NCBI GenBank assembly: GCA_023229645.1
Contig: JALNYU010000003.1
Coordinates: 124,001-188,000 of the forward strand
From: Nevskia sp.
Lineage (GTDB): Bacteria; Pseudomonadota; Gammaproteobacteria; Nevskiales; Nevskiaceae
Direction: 5' to 3'
Length of the DNA stretch: 64,000 bases
The notes below the pieces were generated by a model, which was not told where the DNA came from, did not search any database, and saw only the letters and a list, made by a program, of their open reading frames with translations. Position 1 is the stretch's first letter. Every line of letters begins with the position of its first letter. The translations under genes were made by a program, and so were the position numbers. Of this stretch, positions 17,148 through 25,655 are shown piece by piece.

Positions 17148-17210
17148 GAGTATCGAGCCGAAATAAATTCCAGCGGCATTCTAACTGCGCGCTGTGGTCT
17201 AATTCCCGCA

Positions 17211-18572
17211 ATGAAATTCCTGCGCATTCTCCTTTGGCCGCTCAGGCTGCTATTCAGCCTGCTCGCGTGGCCATTTAAACACCTGTTCCGCGGCATTGGT
17301 TGGCTGGTCAGCCGCCTTGAGCAACGGCTGGATCTCTATGAACTGATGCTGGGCCTGCGCTACACGCGGGCTAAGCGCCGCAACAACTTCATCTCGTTCA
17401 TCTCGCTGGCGTCGATGCTCGGCATCGGCCTCGGTGTGGCGACATTGATCGTCGTCCTATCGGTAATGAACGGCTTCGAGCGCGAACTGCAGAACCGCAT
17501 CCTCGGCACTGCATCGCACGCGACAATTTCGGGGTTATCAGACGGCCTGCCGGATTGGCGCGGCGTTGCCGCCCGCGTTGCGCAAAACCCGAAAGTAGCC
17601 GGCGCGGCGCCCTATATCGAAGGCGAAGCGCTATTGAAAGTCGGCAGCGACATCGCCGGAACCTTGATTCGCGGTGTGCAGCCCGGCGAGGAAGAGAAAG
17701 TATCGGAGCTGGGTAGTCACATGGACGCCGGCAAGCTCGCCGATTTGAAGCCGGGCGAGTTTAACATCGTGCTCGGCATCGAGCTGGCGCAGCAGCTCGG
17801 CGTCACCGTCGGCGATAAAGTTGATTTGATGATTCCGCAGCTCAGCGTCACCGCCGCCGGGGTGTTGCCGCGCTTCCGCCGCTTTAACATCACCGGCGTG
17901 TTCAAAATGGGGATGTATGAGTTCGATCACGGTTTGGTGTTGATCAATCTCGAAGACGCCGCCGCGCTGTACCGGCTCGGCGATAACGTCAGCGGCGTGC
18001 GGCTGAAGCTGTATGACTTGTTCCAGGCGCCGAAAGTTGCGCGTGAAATCGCCCGGGAAACGCCCGGCGTTTACTTTGTCAGCGACTGGACGCGCAGCCA
18101 CGCTAATTTCTTCCGCGCCGTGGCCACCGAAAAAACTGTGATGTTCCTGATTTTGTCGCTGCTGGTTGGCATCGCCGCGTTTAACATCGTTTCAACGCTA
18201 GTGATGGTGGTACAGGACAAACAGGCCGATATCGCGATTCTGCGCACGCTCGGCGCGACGCCGCGTTCGATCATGGCGGTGTTCACGGTGCAGGGGGCGG
18301 TGATTGGCATCATCGGCACCGCAATCGGAGTTTCGCTGGGCGTGTTGCTGGCGCTCAATGTACAAACCCTGGTTCCGTTGCTCGAAGCGGTGACCGGCCG
18401 GCAATTTTTATCGCCGGAGATTTACTACATCAGCGATTTGCCGTCGGATCTTAAATTCGCGGATGTTTTCCAAATCAGCCTGTTATCGCTGGCGTTGGGT
18501 CTGCTGTCGACGTTATATCCCGCTTGGCGCGCCTCGCGCGTACAGCCGGCAGAGGCGCTGCGTTATGAATAA
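17211..18572 (+). CDS. lolC: lipoprotein-releasing ABC permease (LolC/E or LolF type)
   Basis: 453-residue inner-membrane permease that, with LolD, extracts lipoproteins and hands them to LolA. The LolC/E start LGLRYTRAKRRNNFISFISLASMLGIGLGV is present, followed by a large periplasmic domain (about 100-310) and three C-terminal helices with the FtsX-like cytoplasmic contact DKQADIAILRTLGATPRSIM. About 47 residues precede the usual family start: a hydrophobic/basic stretch (LLFSLLAWPFKHLFRGIGWLVSRLE) that may be an extra membrane-bound segment. The 3' end overlaps lolD by 8 bp. No second permease (lolE) follows. Confidence 0.9.
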   Translation: MKFLRILLWPLRLLFSLLAWPFKHLFRGIGWLVSRLEQRLDLYELMLGLRYTRAKRRNNFISFISLASMLGIGLGVATLIVVLSVMNGFERELQNRILGTASHATISGLSDGLPDWRGVAARVAQNPKVAGAAPYIEGEALLKVGSDIAGTLIRGVQPGEEEKVSELGSHMDAGKLADLKPGEFNIVLGIELAQQLGVTVGDKVDLMIPQLSVTAAGVLPRFRRFNITGVFKMGMYEFDHGLVLINLEDAAALYRLGDNVSGVRLKLYDLFQAPKVAREIARETPGVYFVSDWTRSHANFFRAVATEKTVMFLILSLLVGIAAFNIVSTLVMVVQDKQADIAILRTLGATPRSIMAVFTVQGAVIGIIGTAIGVSLGVLLALNVQTLVPLLEAVTGRQFLSPEIYYISDLPSDLKFADVFQISLLSLALGLLSTLYPAWRASRVQPAEALRYE

Positions 18573-19290
18573 GCAAGAAGTGGTAATCGCCTGCAAAGGC
18601 TTGAGCAAAGTCTTCGACGATGGCCGTCTGAATCTGACGGTATTTTCCGGTATTGAGCTGGAACTGCGGCGTGGCGAGCGGATCGCCATCGTCGGCTCGT
18701 CCGGTGCCGGTAAAAGCACTTTGTTGCACATACTCGGCGGCTTGGATGCGCCGAGCAGCGGCACGGTTTCCGTTGCCGGGCGTGAGATGAGCTCGCTCAG
18801 CGACGCCGAACGCAGCCGCGTGCGCAACGCCGCGTTAGGGTTTGTTTATCAGTTCCACCACTTGCTGCCGGAGCTCACTGCGCAAGAGAACGTCGCGATG
18901 CCGCTGCTGATGCGCCGCCTGCCGCGGCCGAAAGCATTTGCTGAAGCGGCGGAATTGCTAAACCGCGTCGGGCTCGGCGCGCGCCTGGATCATAAGCCGG
19001 GTGAGTTGTCGGGCGGCGAGCGGCAGCGGGCGGCGGTAGCGCGCGCCTTGGTCACGCGGCCGGCTTGCGTGTTGGCCGACGAGCCAACCGGCAATCTCGA
19101 CACGCGCACGGCGGCGACGGTATTTGAGCTGATGTTGGAACTGAATCGCGAGCGCGGCACGAGCTTGGTTGTTGTCACGCATGATCTGCGGCTCGCTGCG
19201 CGTATGGATCGAATTTGGTCGTTAGAAGCGGGCGGTCTGCGGCCGTACTCGGCCGAAGCAGCGTTGGCTGCGCACGCTGGCGCTGGCTGA
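18565..19290 (+). CDS. lolD: lipoprotein-releasing ABC ATPase
   Basis: 241 residues from the ATG at 18565, inside the last codons of lolC; a longer frame runs upstream but lies entirely in lolC. ATPase motifs: Walker A GSSGAGKST (near 47-55), Q-loop VYQFHHLLPELTAQENV (the LolD-type HHLLPE segment), signature LSGGERQRAAVARAL, Walker B CVLADEPTGNLD and the switch VVVTHDLRLA. It powers lipoprotein release at the inner membrane with the permease encoded just before it. Confidence 0.94.
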   Translation: MNKQEVVIACKGLSKVFDDGRLNLTVFSGIELELRRGERIAIVGSSGAGKSTLLHILGGLDAPSSGTVSVAGREMSSLSDAERSRVRNAALGFVYQFHHLLPELTAQENVAMPLLMRRLPRPKAFAEAAELLNRVGLGARLDHKPGELSGGERQRAAVARALVTRPACVLADEPTGNLDTRTAATVFELMLELNRERGTSLVVVTHDLRLAARMDRIWSLEAGGLRPYSAEAALAAHAGAG

Positions 19291-19321
19291 TTCGCCACTT
19301 CTCAATCTTCTTGGATGTGTG

Positions 19322-19346
19322 CTCCGCGCTCAAGGCCGGCGCGGAG
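19322..19346 (+). terminator. GC-rich hairpin after lolD
   Basis: CTCCGCGC (19322-19329) and GCGCGGAG (19339-19346) form a perfect 8-bp stem with a 9-base loop, 32 bp after the lolD stop and 100 bp before the amine oxidase. It has no U-tract, so it may slow decay or separate the two units rather than terminate fully. Confidence 0.4.
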
Positions 19347-19446
19347 GTACAAATCGCCGATTGAGCGATGCGCAGCGATATGACAGAGTCGGAGCACTCA
19401 GCGCCAACTGATCGGCGCACTAAAACGTCGAACAGGGAGTGTGGCC

Positions 19447-21285
19447 ATGGCAAATATGACGCGTCGTGACGTGTTGCGCGTACTCGCCTATGCGGGCGGA
19501 CGGGCTGCGTTAATGGGTGGATTGGCGGCTTTCGGCTGGCTGCGTACGCCGCCAGCCGTTGCTGACGAGCTACCGCGATTCTCCGGCCTGCCATCGGCTG
19601 GCAAGCGCGTCGCGATTATCGGCGCGGGCGTTGCTGGCCTAACCTCAGCGTTCGAGATGAGCAAGGCCGGATTCGACGTCACCATCTATGAGGCCGAAAA
19701 GCGCTATGGCGGACGCAGTCTTACGGTGCGGCCGTCGGATCCCGCGTACCGCACCGCTTATCTCGATAAAAAGGTCGTTCCGTCGAGCTTCGTCACTGAA
19801 GCCAGCTATGTTTCGGAATTCGCAGAAGTTGGTGGCGAAACACAGCATGGCCGTTTTGTCGTTCGCGACCCTGCGAATCCAGCGGCGCCATTTATCGACC
19901 TCTACCTCAACGCCGGCCCCGGGCGTCTGCCGTTGCACCATACCGGCGTGTTGGATTACTGCCGGCGTTTCGGCGTCAAACTCGAGCCGTATATTTTTCG
20001 CACCGAAGCGAATTTGCTGCGCAGCGCCGGTCTGAATGGCGGCGCGCCGGTGCAGATCCGCCAGTACGGCAATAATCTGCGCGGCTATTTGGCTGAAATA
20101 CTCGCGGACTCAACAAATGCGCTGGGCGCGCGTGCCGATGCGCCGCTGAAAGCCGAAGAGCTGAAAGTGTTTCGGGAGATGCTAAGAGCCTACGGCGATC
20201 TGACCCAGACCAGCGGCGGCAAATTTATCTACCTCAATCCAAATGTCCCTGGGCTTTACAGCCGTCCGGGCTATGTCGTTGAGCCGTACGCCGGGCCATA
20301 TGACGGCGTCACGCCACAGATCCTCAGTTTTGAAGAAATCGTTAATTCCAAACTGTGGAATCAACTGGTTGGCGATACCCAGCTGTATTGGCAATCTTCG
20401 CTACTGCAGCCGGTCGGCGGCATGGACATGATCTGGCAAGCGTTTCTCGCCCAGCGCGTTGGCCCGAGCGGACAACCGCTGCGCGACCGCGTACGGCTGA
20501 ACAGCACAGTGCGGGCAATCAATAGCGTTGCCGATGGCAGCAAAGTCCAAGTCTCGCTTGCGAATGGTACGAGCGAGTATTACGACTACGTGATCAGCAC
20601 CGCGTCGCCGAAAGTCATGACCGGCTTCAAAGGCAGCACGGCGATCCGCCCCGAAGTTATGGCGGCGTTGCGGCAGGTGCGTTACGAATTCGGTGGCAAG
20701 TACGGCTGGCAAGGGCGGAGTCGATTCTGGGAGCAAAACGATACCCAGATTTTCGGCGGCATCAGCTGGATCGATACCGTGACTGAACAAATGTGGTACC
20801 CGTCGTCCGGCTATAACGACTGGTCTGGCGTGCTAACAGGCGGCTATATCCACAATCAGGTTGCGGTTGATCTCGACGGCAAGCCGATTGTGCCGGTCGA
20901 CCCCATACTGCAGAACGCCACGCGTTGGGGCGCGATGCCTCAAGCCAAGCGTCGCGAAGCGGCTTTGCAATCCGGCGAGCTGCTGCATCCCGGCTTTAGC
21001 AAAAAAGTTTTCGCTGACGACGGTATTTCGATCGCCTGGCAGAACATGCCGCAGCAATACGGCATCACGGCGTTATTCGACTTCAGCGAGCAGTTGCCGC
21101 TGTACAACGCGCTATTGAAGCCGGCGGACGATAACGGGCGGGTCTTGTTTGCCGGTGACTGGCTCAGTTTCTGGGCGGGTTGGCAGGAGGGCTCAGTACG
21201 TTCAGCTTGGTACGCGATGTCGCAAATCGCGACCCATCTTGCGACACAGCCAAAAACGGCAGCGCCGACCCGGTCAGCGGGCTAG
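19447..21285 (+). CDS. Tat-exported flavin monoamine/amino-acid oxidase
   Basis: 612 residues, starting at the ATG at 19447, eight bases after AGGGAG; a GTG at 19441 would be too close to that site. A twin-arginine signal (TRRDVLRVLAYAGG, then AALMGGLAAFGWL and PPAVA) sends the folded, FAD-loaded protein to the periplasm. The FAD-binding Rossmann motif is VAIIGAGVAGLTSAFEMSKAG with EAEKRYGGRS; the C-terminal FAD segment is GRVLFAGDWLSFWAGWQEGSV. It belongs to the amine oxidase/L-amino-acid oxidase superfamily; the substrate is not readable. It separates lolD from comEC. Confidence 0.85.
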   Translation: MANMTRRDVLRVLAYAGGRAALMGGLAAFGWLRTPPAVADELPRFSGLPSAGKRVAIIGAGVAGLTSAFEMSKAGFDVTIYEAEKRYGGRSLTVRPSDPAYRTAYLDKKVVPSSFVTEASYVSEFAEVGGETQHGRFVVRDPANPAAPFIDLYLNAGPGRLPLHHTGVLDYCRRFGVKLEPYIFRTEANLLRSAGLNGGAPVQIRQYGNNLRGYLAEILADSTNALGARADAPLKAEELKVFREMLRAYGDLTQTSGGKFIYLNPNVPGLYSRPGYVVEPYAGPYDGVTPQILSFEEIVNSKLWNQLVGDTQLYWQSSLLQPVGGMDMIWQAFLAQRVGPSGQPLRDRVRLNSTVRAINSVADGSKVQVSLANGTSEYYDYVISTASPKVMTGFKGSTAIRPEVMAALRQVRYEFGGKYGWQGRSRFWEQNDTQIFGGISWIDTVTEQMWYPSSGYNDWSGVLTGGYIHNQVAVDLDGKPIVPVDPILQNATRWGAMPQAKRREAALQSGELLHPGFSKKVFADDGISIAWQNMPQQYGITALFDFSEQLPLYNALLKPADDNGRVLFAGDWLSFWAGWQEGSVRSAWYAMSQIATHLATQPKTAAPTRSAG

Positions 21286-21336
21286 TTTCAGCGCTGCAGA
21301 CGGCGCGTTTTGTCGATGCTCTGCGACTGACCCCGC

Positions 21337-23601
21337 GTGCGGTTTTTGCCGCTGGTGTTTTGTATAACAGCGGGCGCGATGGCGTTGCTGCAGTTGCCGG
21401 CGCTGCCGTCTGGATACTGGTTGTTCGCAACGGTGCCACCGTTATTGCTGCGCTGGCGCGGCCGGCCGTATTACGCCGGCTTCGTCTTGGGCGCGGTGCT
21501 GGCTGCTTGGCGTGTGCACGGCCTGCTGGAGCAACGTTGGCCCGTCGAACGTATCGGCGAAGAACTGTTGGTCACCGGCGTCATCGCGACCCTGCCGCAG
21601 GGCGCCGCCGAAACCGACGATAGCGTCGGTGAGGTGGTTGATCACACTTGGCGTTTCGTTTTTGTGCCGGACGATCCCACGCTGCCGCGGCGTATTCGGG
21701 TCTCCTGGTATCGTAGCGATCAAGTGATCCATGGCGGCGAGTGCTGGCGGCTGCGCCTGCGTTTGCGCCCGCCGCACGGGAGCTTGAATCCAGGCGGCTT
21801 TGATTACGAAGGCTGGCTGTTTCGGCAAGGCATCGCCGCGACGGCGACTGTCCGCGCGGCTGAATTCTGCGGTGCCGCATCGGGGTACCGGTTATTACGC
21901 CTGCGCCAACGGCTTGCCGAACAATTCGCCGCGTGGTTGCCTAAGCACCCCGGCTTGCCGCTGGTCGCCGCGCTGACAATCGGCGATACCTCGGGTTTGC
22001 GCGACGCCGATTGGCAGAATTTCCGGCTGACCGGCACGACCCATCTCGTCGCCATTTCTGGCTTTAACGTTGCGATCATCGCCGGCAGCGCGTTTTTCCT
22101 GCTGCGCTGGTTATGGTCGTGTTCGGCGTGGCTTTGCCTGCGGCTACCAGCGCAGAAGGCCGGGCTGGTGGCGTCGGCACTATCGGCATTGATCTATGCG
22201 CTACTCGCCGGTTTTGAACCGCCGGTGGCGCGCGCGGCGTTCATGTTGCTGGTGTTGGTTGTAGCGACGTGGACGCGCGGCTTGGTCCAACCGAGTCGGG
22301 CGCTGGCTTGGGCTTGGTTGCTGATTCTCGTCGGTGATCCGTTGGCGTTGCTGGCGCCGGGATTGTGGCTGTCGTTTGGCGCCGTTGCGGCGATTTTCTA
22401 CATCGGCGCGGGACGCTTGCGAAAGCAAGCCGGCTGGCGCGATGCCCTGAAGATCCAACTCATGCTGAGTTTGGTGCTGGCGCCACTGACGCTTTACTGG
22501 TTTCAGGGCACAAGTTTGATCGGCCCGCTGGTTAATTTGATCGCCGTGCCGATGGCCGCCGTTTTAACGCCCGCCGTGCTCGGCGCGCTGTGGCTGACGG
22601 CGCTGGCGCCAACGCTTGGGCTACCGGTGCTGCATCTTGTTGCGGATGTCTTGGCGTGGTCGCGCGTCGGCCTCGGCGACCTAGCGGCGTATCTGCCACA
22701 AACCTGGTTCGCGGCAAGTCCAGAGCCCGCCGCTTTATTGCTCGCAGCGCTCGGCGCTTTGTTGCTATTTGCGCCGAGTGGCGTGCCGCTGCGCGCCTTC
22801 GGTTTGATCGGCCTCGCGGCGCTATTGTTGCCGCCGGGGCGGGCGCCAGCAGCCGGTTTTGAGTTGGCGGTGTTGGATGTCGGCCAAGGGCTGGCGGTGG
22901 TCGTCCGCACCGCGGAGCACACGCTTTTGTTTGACGCAGGTCCGGCGCTGCCCGGCGGCTTCGATGCCGGACGCGCCATCGTGGTGCCCTATCTACTGCG
23001 TAGCGGCATCTCGCGCTTGGACCGCATGATCATCTCGCACGGCGATCTGGACCATGCTGGCGGTGCCGCCGCAGTCCACGAATTGCTGCCGGTGATCGAG
23101 GAACTTGGAGCGCTCAGTGCGCACGCTTGTCGCGCCGGCGAAGCCTGGGACTGGGACGGTGTTCATTTCGAATTATTGAACGGCCCAGCGCCCGATTTAT
23201 CGGACAATGATGGCGCCTGCGTACTAAAAATCACCTCAGCAACGCTGACCGCGTTGCTGCCCGCGGATATCGAAGCGATTAGCGAACGGCGCTTGGTCGA
23301 GGACGACGGCGAAGCGCTGCGCGCCGATGTATTGCTCGCGCCACATCACGGCAGCCGAACCTCATCAAGCGCGGCATTTATCGATGCGGTGCAGCCGCGC
23401 GTTGTGATCCACAGTGCAGGTTGGCATCACCGTTTTCGGCATCCAGCGCCTGAGATCGTTGCCCGTTATGAAGCAACCGGCGCTGTTCAGTACCAAACGG
23501 CAGAAAGTGGCGCATTGCGGGTGAGTCTGCGCGGCGGCACGATTGAAGTGCAGGAATGGCGGCGCGCGTCGGCCCGCGTTTGGTCGTCGAAGCCGCCCTA
23601 A
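21337..23601 (+). CDS. comEC: ComEC/Rec2 DNA uptake channel
   Basis: 754 residues, full length for the family: an N-terminal DUF4131 part, a multi-helix competence domain (about 200-480; TGTTHLVAISGFNVAIIAG is diagnostic) and a C-terminal metallo-hydrolase-like domain (about 510-740) with ISHGDLDHAGG and LLAPHHGSRTS. It forms the inner-membrane channel for transforming single-stranded DNA. The start is a GTG at 21337; the next ATG (21379) would remove 14 residues of the first helix. No pilus or other com genes are in the window. Confidence 0.92.
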   Translation: MRFLPLVFCITAGAMALLQLPALPSGYWLFATVPPLLLRWRGRPYYAGFVLGAVLAAWRVHGLLEQRWPVERIGEELLVTGVIATLPQGAAETDDSVGEVVDHTWRFVFVPDDPTLPRRIRVSWYRSDQVIHGGECWRLRLRLRPPHGSLNPGGFDYEGWLFRQGIAATATVRAAEFCGAASGYRLLRLRQRLAEQFAAWLPKHPGLPLVAALTIGDTSGLRDADWQNFRLTGTTHLVAISGFNVAIIAGSAFFLLRWLWSCSAWLCLRLPAQKAGLVASALSALIYALLAGFEPPVARAAFMLLVLVVATWTRGLVQPSRALAWAWLLILVGDPLALLAPGLWLSFGAVAAIFYIGAGRLRKQAGWRDALKIQLMLSLVLAPLTLYWFQGTSLIGPLVNLIAVPMAAVLTPAVLGALWLTALAPTLGLPVLHLVADVLAWSRVGLGDLAAYLPQTWFAASPEPAALLLAALGALLLFAPSGVPLRAFGLIGLAALLLPPGRAPAAGFELAVLDVGQGLAVVVRTAEHTLLFDAGPALPGGFDAGRAIVVPYLLRSGISRLDRMIISHGDLDHAGGAAAVHELLPVIEELGALSAHACRAGEAWDWDGVHFELLNGPAPDLSDNDGACVLKITSATLTALLPADIEAISERRLVEDDGEALRADVLLAPHHGSRTSSSAAFIDAVQPRVVIHSAGWHHRFRHPAPEIVARYEATGAVQYQTAESGALRVSLRGGTIEVQEWRRASARVWSSKPP

Positions 23602-23626
23602 AAAAATGGGGCGCTTTCGCGCCCCA
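23600..23626 (-). terminator. intrinsic terminator of the TonB receptor/lipoprotein unit
   Basis: Read on the minus strand: TGGGGCGC, a GAAA loop and GCGCCCCA form an 8-bp stem (23607-23626), followed by seven U (23600-23606). It lies 29 bp after the lipoprotein stop at 23656. The U-tract shares bases with the comEC stop codon on the other strand, so the two convergent genes are packed to the limit. Confidence 0.85.
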
Positions 23627-23655
23627 AGGTACATCGGGATCGTATCGACTATTCG

Positions 23656-25518
23656 CTATGGCGCCGGGGCAACTTCTTCGTTTTCGATGAAGTTGACGCT
23701 GGTGCAGTCGAGAATCATGTTGCGGAACACGAAGTGCGCGCCGCCGGTGGTCGACGAGCCGTTGGCCTCGTTGACGCGGTTGAACGTGTTCGTGACCGTG
23801 GCGTTTTGAATGCCGTTGTCATCGACATCAAGACAGCCTTCCGGGAAGTCGCCGGTGACGATTGAGTTGTTGAACGAGAAGCGCAGACCCTCGCGCAACA
23901 GGATGCCGTTGCGATCACCAGCGGTGCGGCTGGTTGCCGAACGGTTCGGCGGCGCCAGGCCGGTGACGTTGGCGTAAAGCGGGAATGTGGTTGGCGTGCG
24001 ATTGAAGCGGCCGTCCTGTTCGAAGATGCGGTTGCTTTCGTCGTTATCCTGGAATACCAGCGCGAACTGGATGCCGCCATTGAAGCCGTTGTCGGCGTCT
24101 ATCGCGTCGTCGCCTTCACCGGTGAATACCATATGCGCCGCCATCACGTAGCCACCGAAGAACTCAATGCCATCGTCAGCGTTGCGGTGGATCTGGATAA
24201 AGTTCATGCGCGTGCCACGGCCAACGCCGCCGGCGGTGATGCCGTTCAACTCGTTGCCTTCCGAAATGACGTTGCCGGCATGACGGACGATGACGTAGTT
24301 CAGCGTGCCCGAGCTATCGCCCGGCAGGTTGCCGCCGTACCGGCCGACGTTACCTTCGAGCAGCACATCGCAGGCTTGGAAGTCAGCTGCGGCACCCGAG
24401 CCCTGACATTGCGAATCCGGGGCGCGACCGAGCAGCGCCAGTCCAGCCCATTCGCCGCGGCCGGTGTTCGGCAGCGTCGCCGGGTTGGCGTCGAAGCGGC
24501 CACGCAGCTGGGTTAGCGAGGTCATGACGATCGGCGCTTCAACGCGGCCTACCGCGTTGATCTGCGCGCCGCGGCTGATCACGAGCGCCGAGGTGCCAGA
24601 ACCGTAGATCAGCGTACCCGGCTCGATCGACAGCACCGACGCCGTTTCGGCATACGCCGGATCAGTGCGGGCACGGTCGCCGTTACCGATGATCGTGCCT
24701 GGGAACGTGCTGTTGAGGATGTAGACGTTGTCGTTGGTCAGCGTCAGCGCGCCGGCATCGCCGAAGCGCGCGGGCAGGGCGCAAACGTCGTAGTCGCCGG
24801 TGGTGGTGATGCCCGAGAATAAGCGGGTTTCGTCGTTACCCAACGCACCGACGACGGTCGAGAACGGACCAACTAACGTCGTGCCAGCGGGGCAAGTACC
24901 GGCGGCAACCGGAACCGAGGCGTTGGCCAGTGCGGTACCGGCGACCCCGCCAAAGAAGCGCCAAATGGCATCATTGCCGTTGACGCCGACGGTCCAGCCG
25001 GCCGTCCACTGTTGCGCGCGTGGTACGGCCGGATCGAAGGCGCCGACATAATTGGTGCTGACGATGTAGTCCGGAACTGGCATCGACACTGCCTCGGTCG
25101 CGGTAACGGGCGGCCATACCGTCGGCGCGGAAAATGTTGCGTTCAGTGCTGTCGCCGTCGATAGCGGGAAGCCCGTGTTGTCGATCTGACCGACGACGCT
25201 CGTCGTGTTGCCGAAACCCGGCAGACGGAAGTAGGTCGTGATCGAGAATGGATCAAGCAAATTCCCGCCGTTGCGGGTGGTGCCCGAGCCGGTGCCGAGC
25301 GAGCCGGTCAGCGCGCCGGTTGGTGCGGTCGTGCCGCCGGTACCGCCACCAGTGGTGCCGCCACCGGTCGTGCCGCCGCCCGTCGTACCACCACCGGTAG
25401 TACCGCCGGTATTGATGATGATTGGTGCGCCGGGGTTAAGGTCTGTGCCTTCGCAGGCAGCGAGCAGGCCGCTCCCAACCAAGGCGACCGCGACTACTGC
25501 GGTATTCTTAAAATGCAT
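23656..25518 (-). CDS. large secreted lipoprotein paired with a TonB receptor
   Basis: 620 residues from the ATG at 25518 (ribosome site TGGAGAGTAACA just before). Residues 1-22 are a lipoprotein signal with lipobox LLAAC, so the protein is acylated. A Gly/Thr linker of repeated TTGGG units follows (about 35-60). The body has stretches common in beta-helix-like surface proteins: GTLIYGSGTSALVISRGAQI, GRGEWAGLALLG, GTLNYVIVRHAGNVI, then NADDGIEFFGG and GEGDDAIDADNGF. It is 137 bp downstream of the TonB receptor and shares its terminator. No enzymatic motif is clear; it may be a surface substrate-capture partner. Proteins of this kind are widespread beside such receptors but, to my knowledge, uncharacterised. 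Confidence 0.75.
   Translation of the reverse strand: MHFKNTAVVAVALVGSGLLAACEGTDLNPGAPIIINTGGTTGGGTTGGGTTGGGTTGGGTGGTTAPTGALTGSLGTGSGTTRNGGNLLDPFSITTYFRLPGFGNTTSVVGQIDNTGFPLSTATALNATFSAPTVWPPVTATEAVSMPVPDYIVSTNYVGAFDPAVPRAQQWTAGWTVGVNGNDAIWRFFGGVAGTALANASVPVAAGTCPAGTTLVGPFSTVVGALGNDETRLFSGITTTGDYDVCALPARFGDAGALTLTNDNVYILNSTFPGTIIGNGDRARTDPAYAETASVLSIEPGTLIYGSGTSALVISRGAQINAVGRVEAPIVMTSLTQLRGRFDANPATLPNTGRGEWAGLALLGRAPDSQCQGSGAAADFQACDVLLEGNVGRYGGNLPGDSSGTLNYVIVRHAGNVISEGNELNGITAGGVGRGTRMNFIQIHRNADDGIEFFGGYVMAAHMVFTGEGDDAIDADNGFNGGIQFALVFQDNDESNRIFEQDGRFNRTPTTFPLYANVTGLAPPNRSATSRTAGDRNGILLREGLRFSFNNSIVTGDFPEGCLDVDDNGIQNATVTNTFNRVNEANGSSTTGGAHFVFRNMILDCTSVNFIENEEVAPAP
25327..25407 (-). repeat. 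Gly/Thr-coding tandem repeat in the lipoprotein linker
   Basis: About 80 bp encode GG followed by four TTGGG units and then TGGTT. Each unit is 15 bp with synonymous changes between copies, so the repeat is under protein-level rather than DNA-level constraint. It makes a flexible spacer between lipid anchor and body and could vary in copy number. Confidence 0.75.
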
Positions 25519-25655
25519 TGTTACTCTCCAGGTTGATTCAAAAAAACGGATGCCGCCGTGCTGCTGGGGATTGCTGCGGATCCGTTCCCCGTGGTTCCAA
25601 CGCGCTGCGCGCGGTCCCTCGGGCGTGATCGCGGTTGTACGCCCCATCAAAATCG

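Noticed and set aside
25327..25407. Short regular repeats that could look like a CRISPR or minisatellite
   Set aside because: Units are 15 bp in frame, with no spacers; they encode a Gly/Thr linker.
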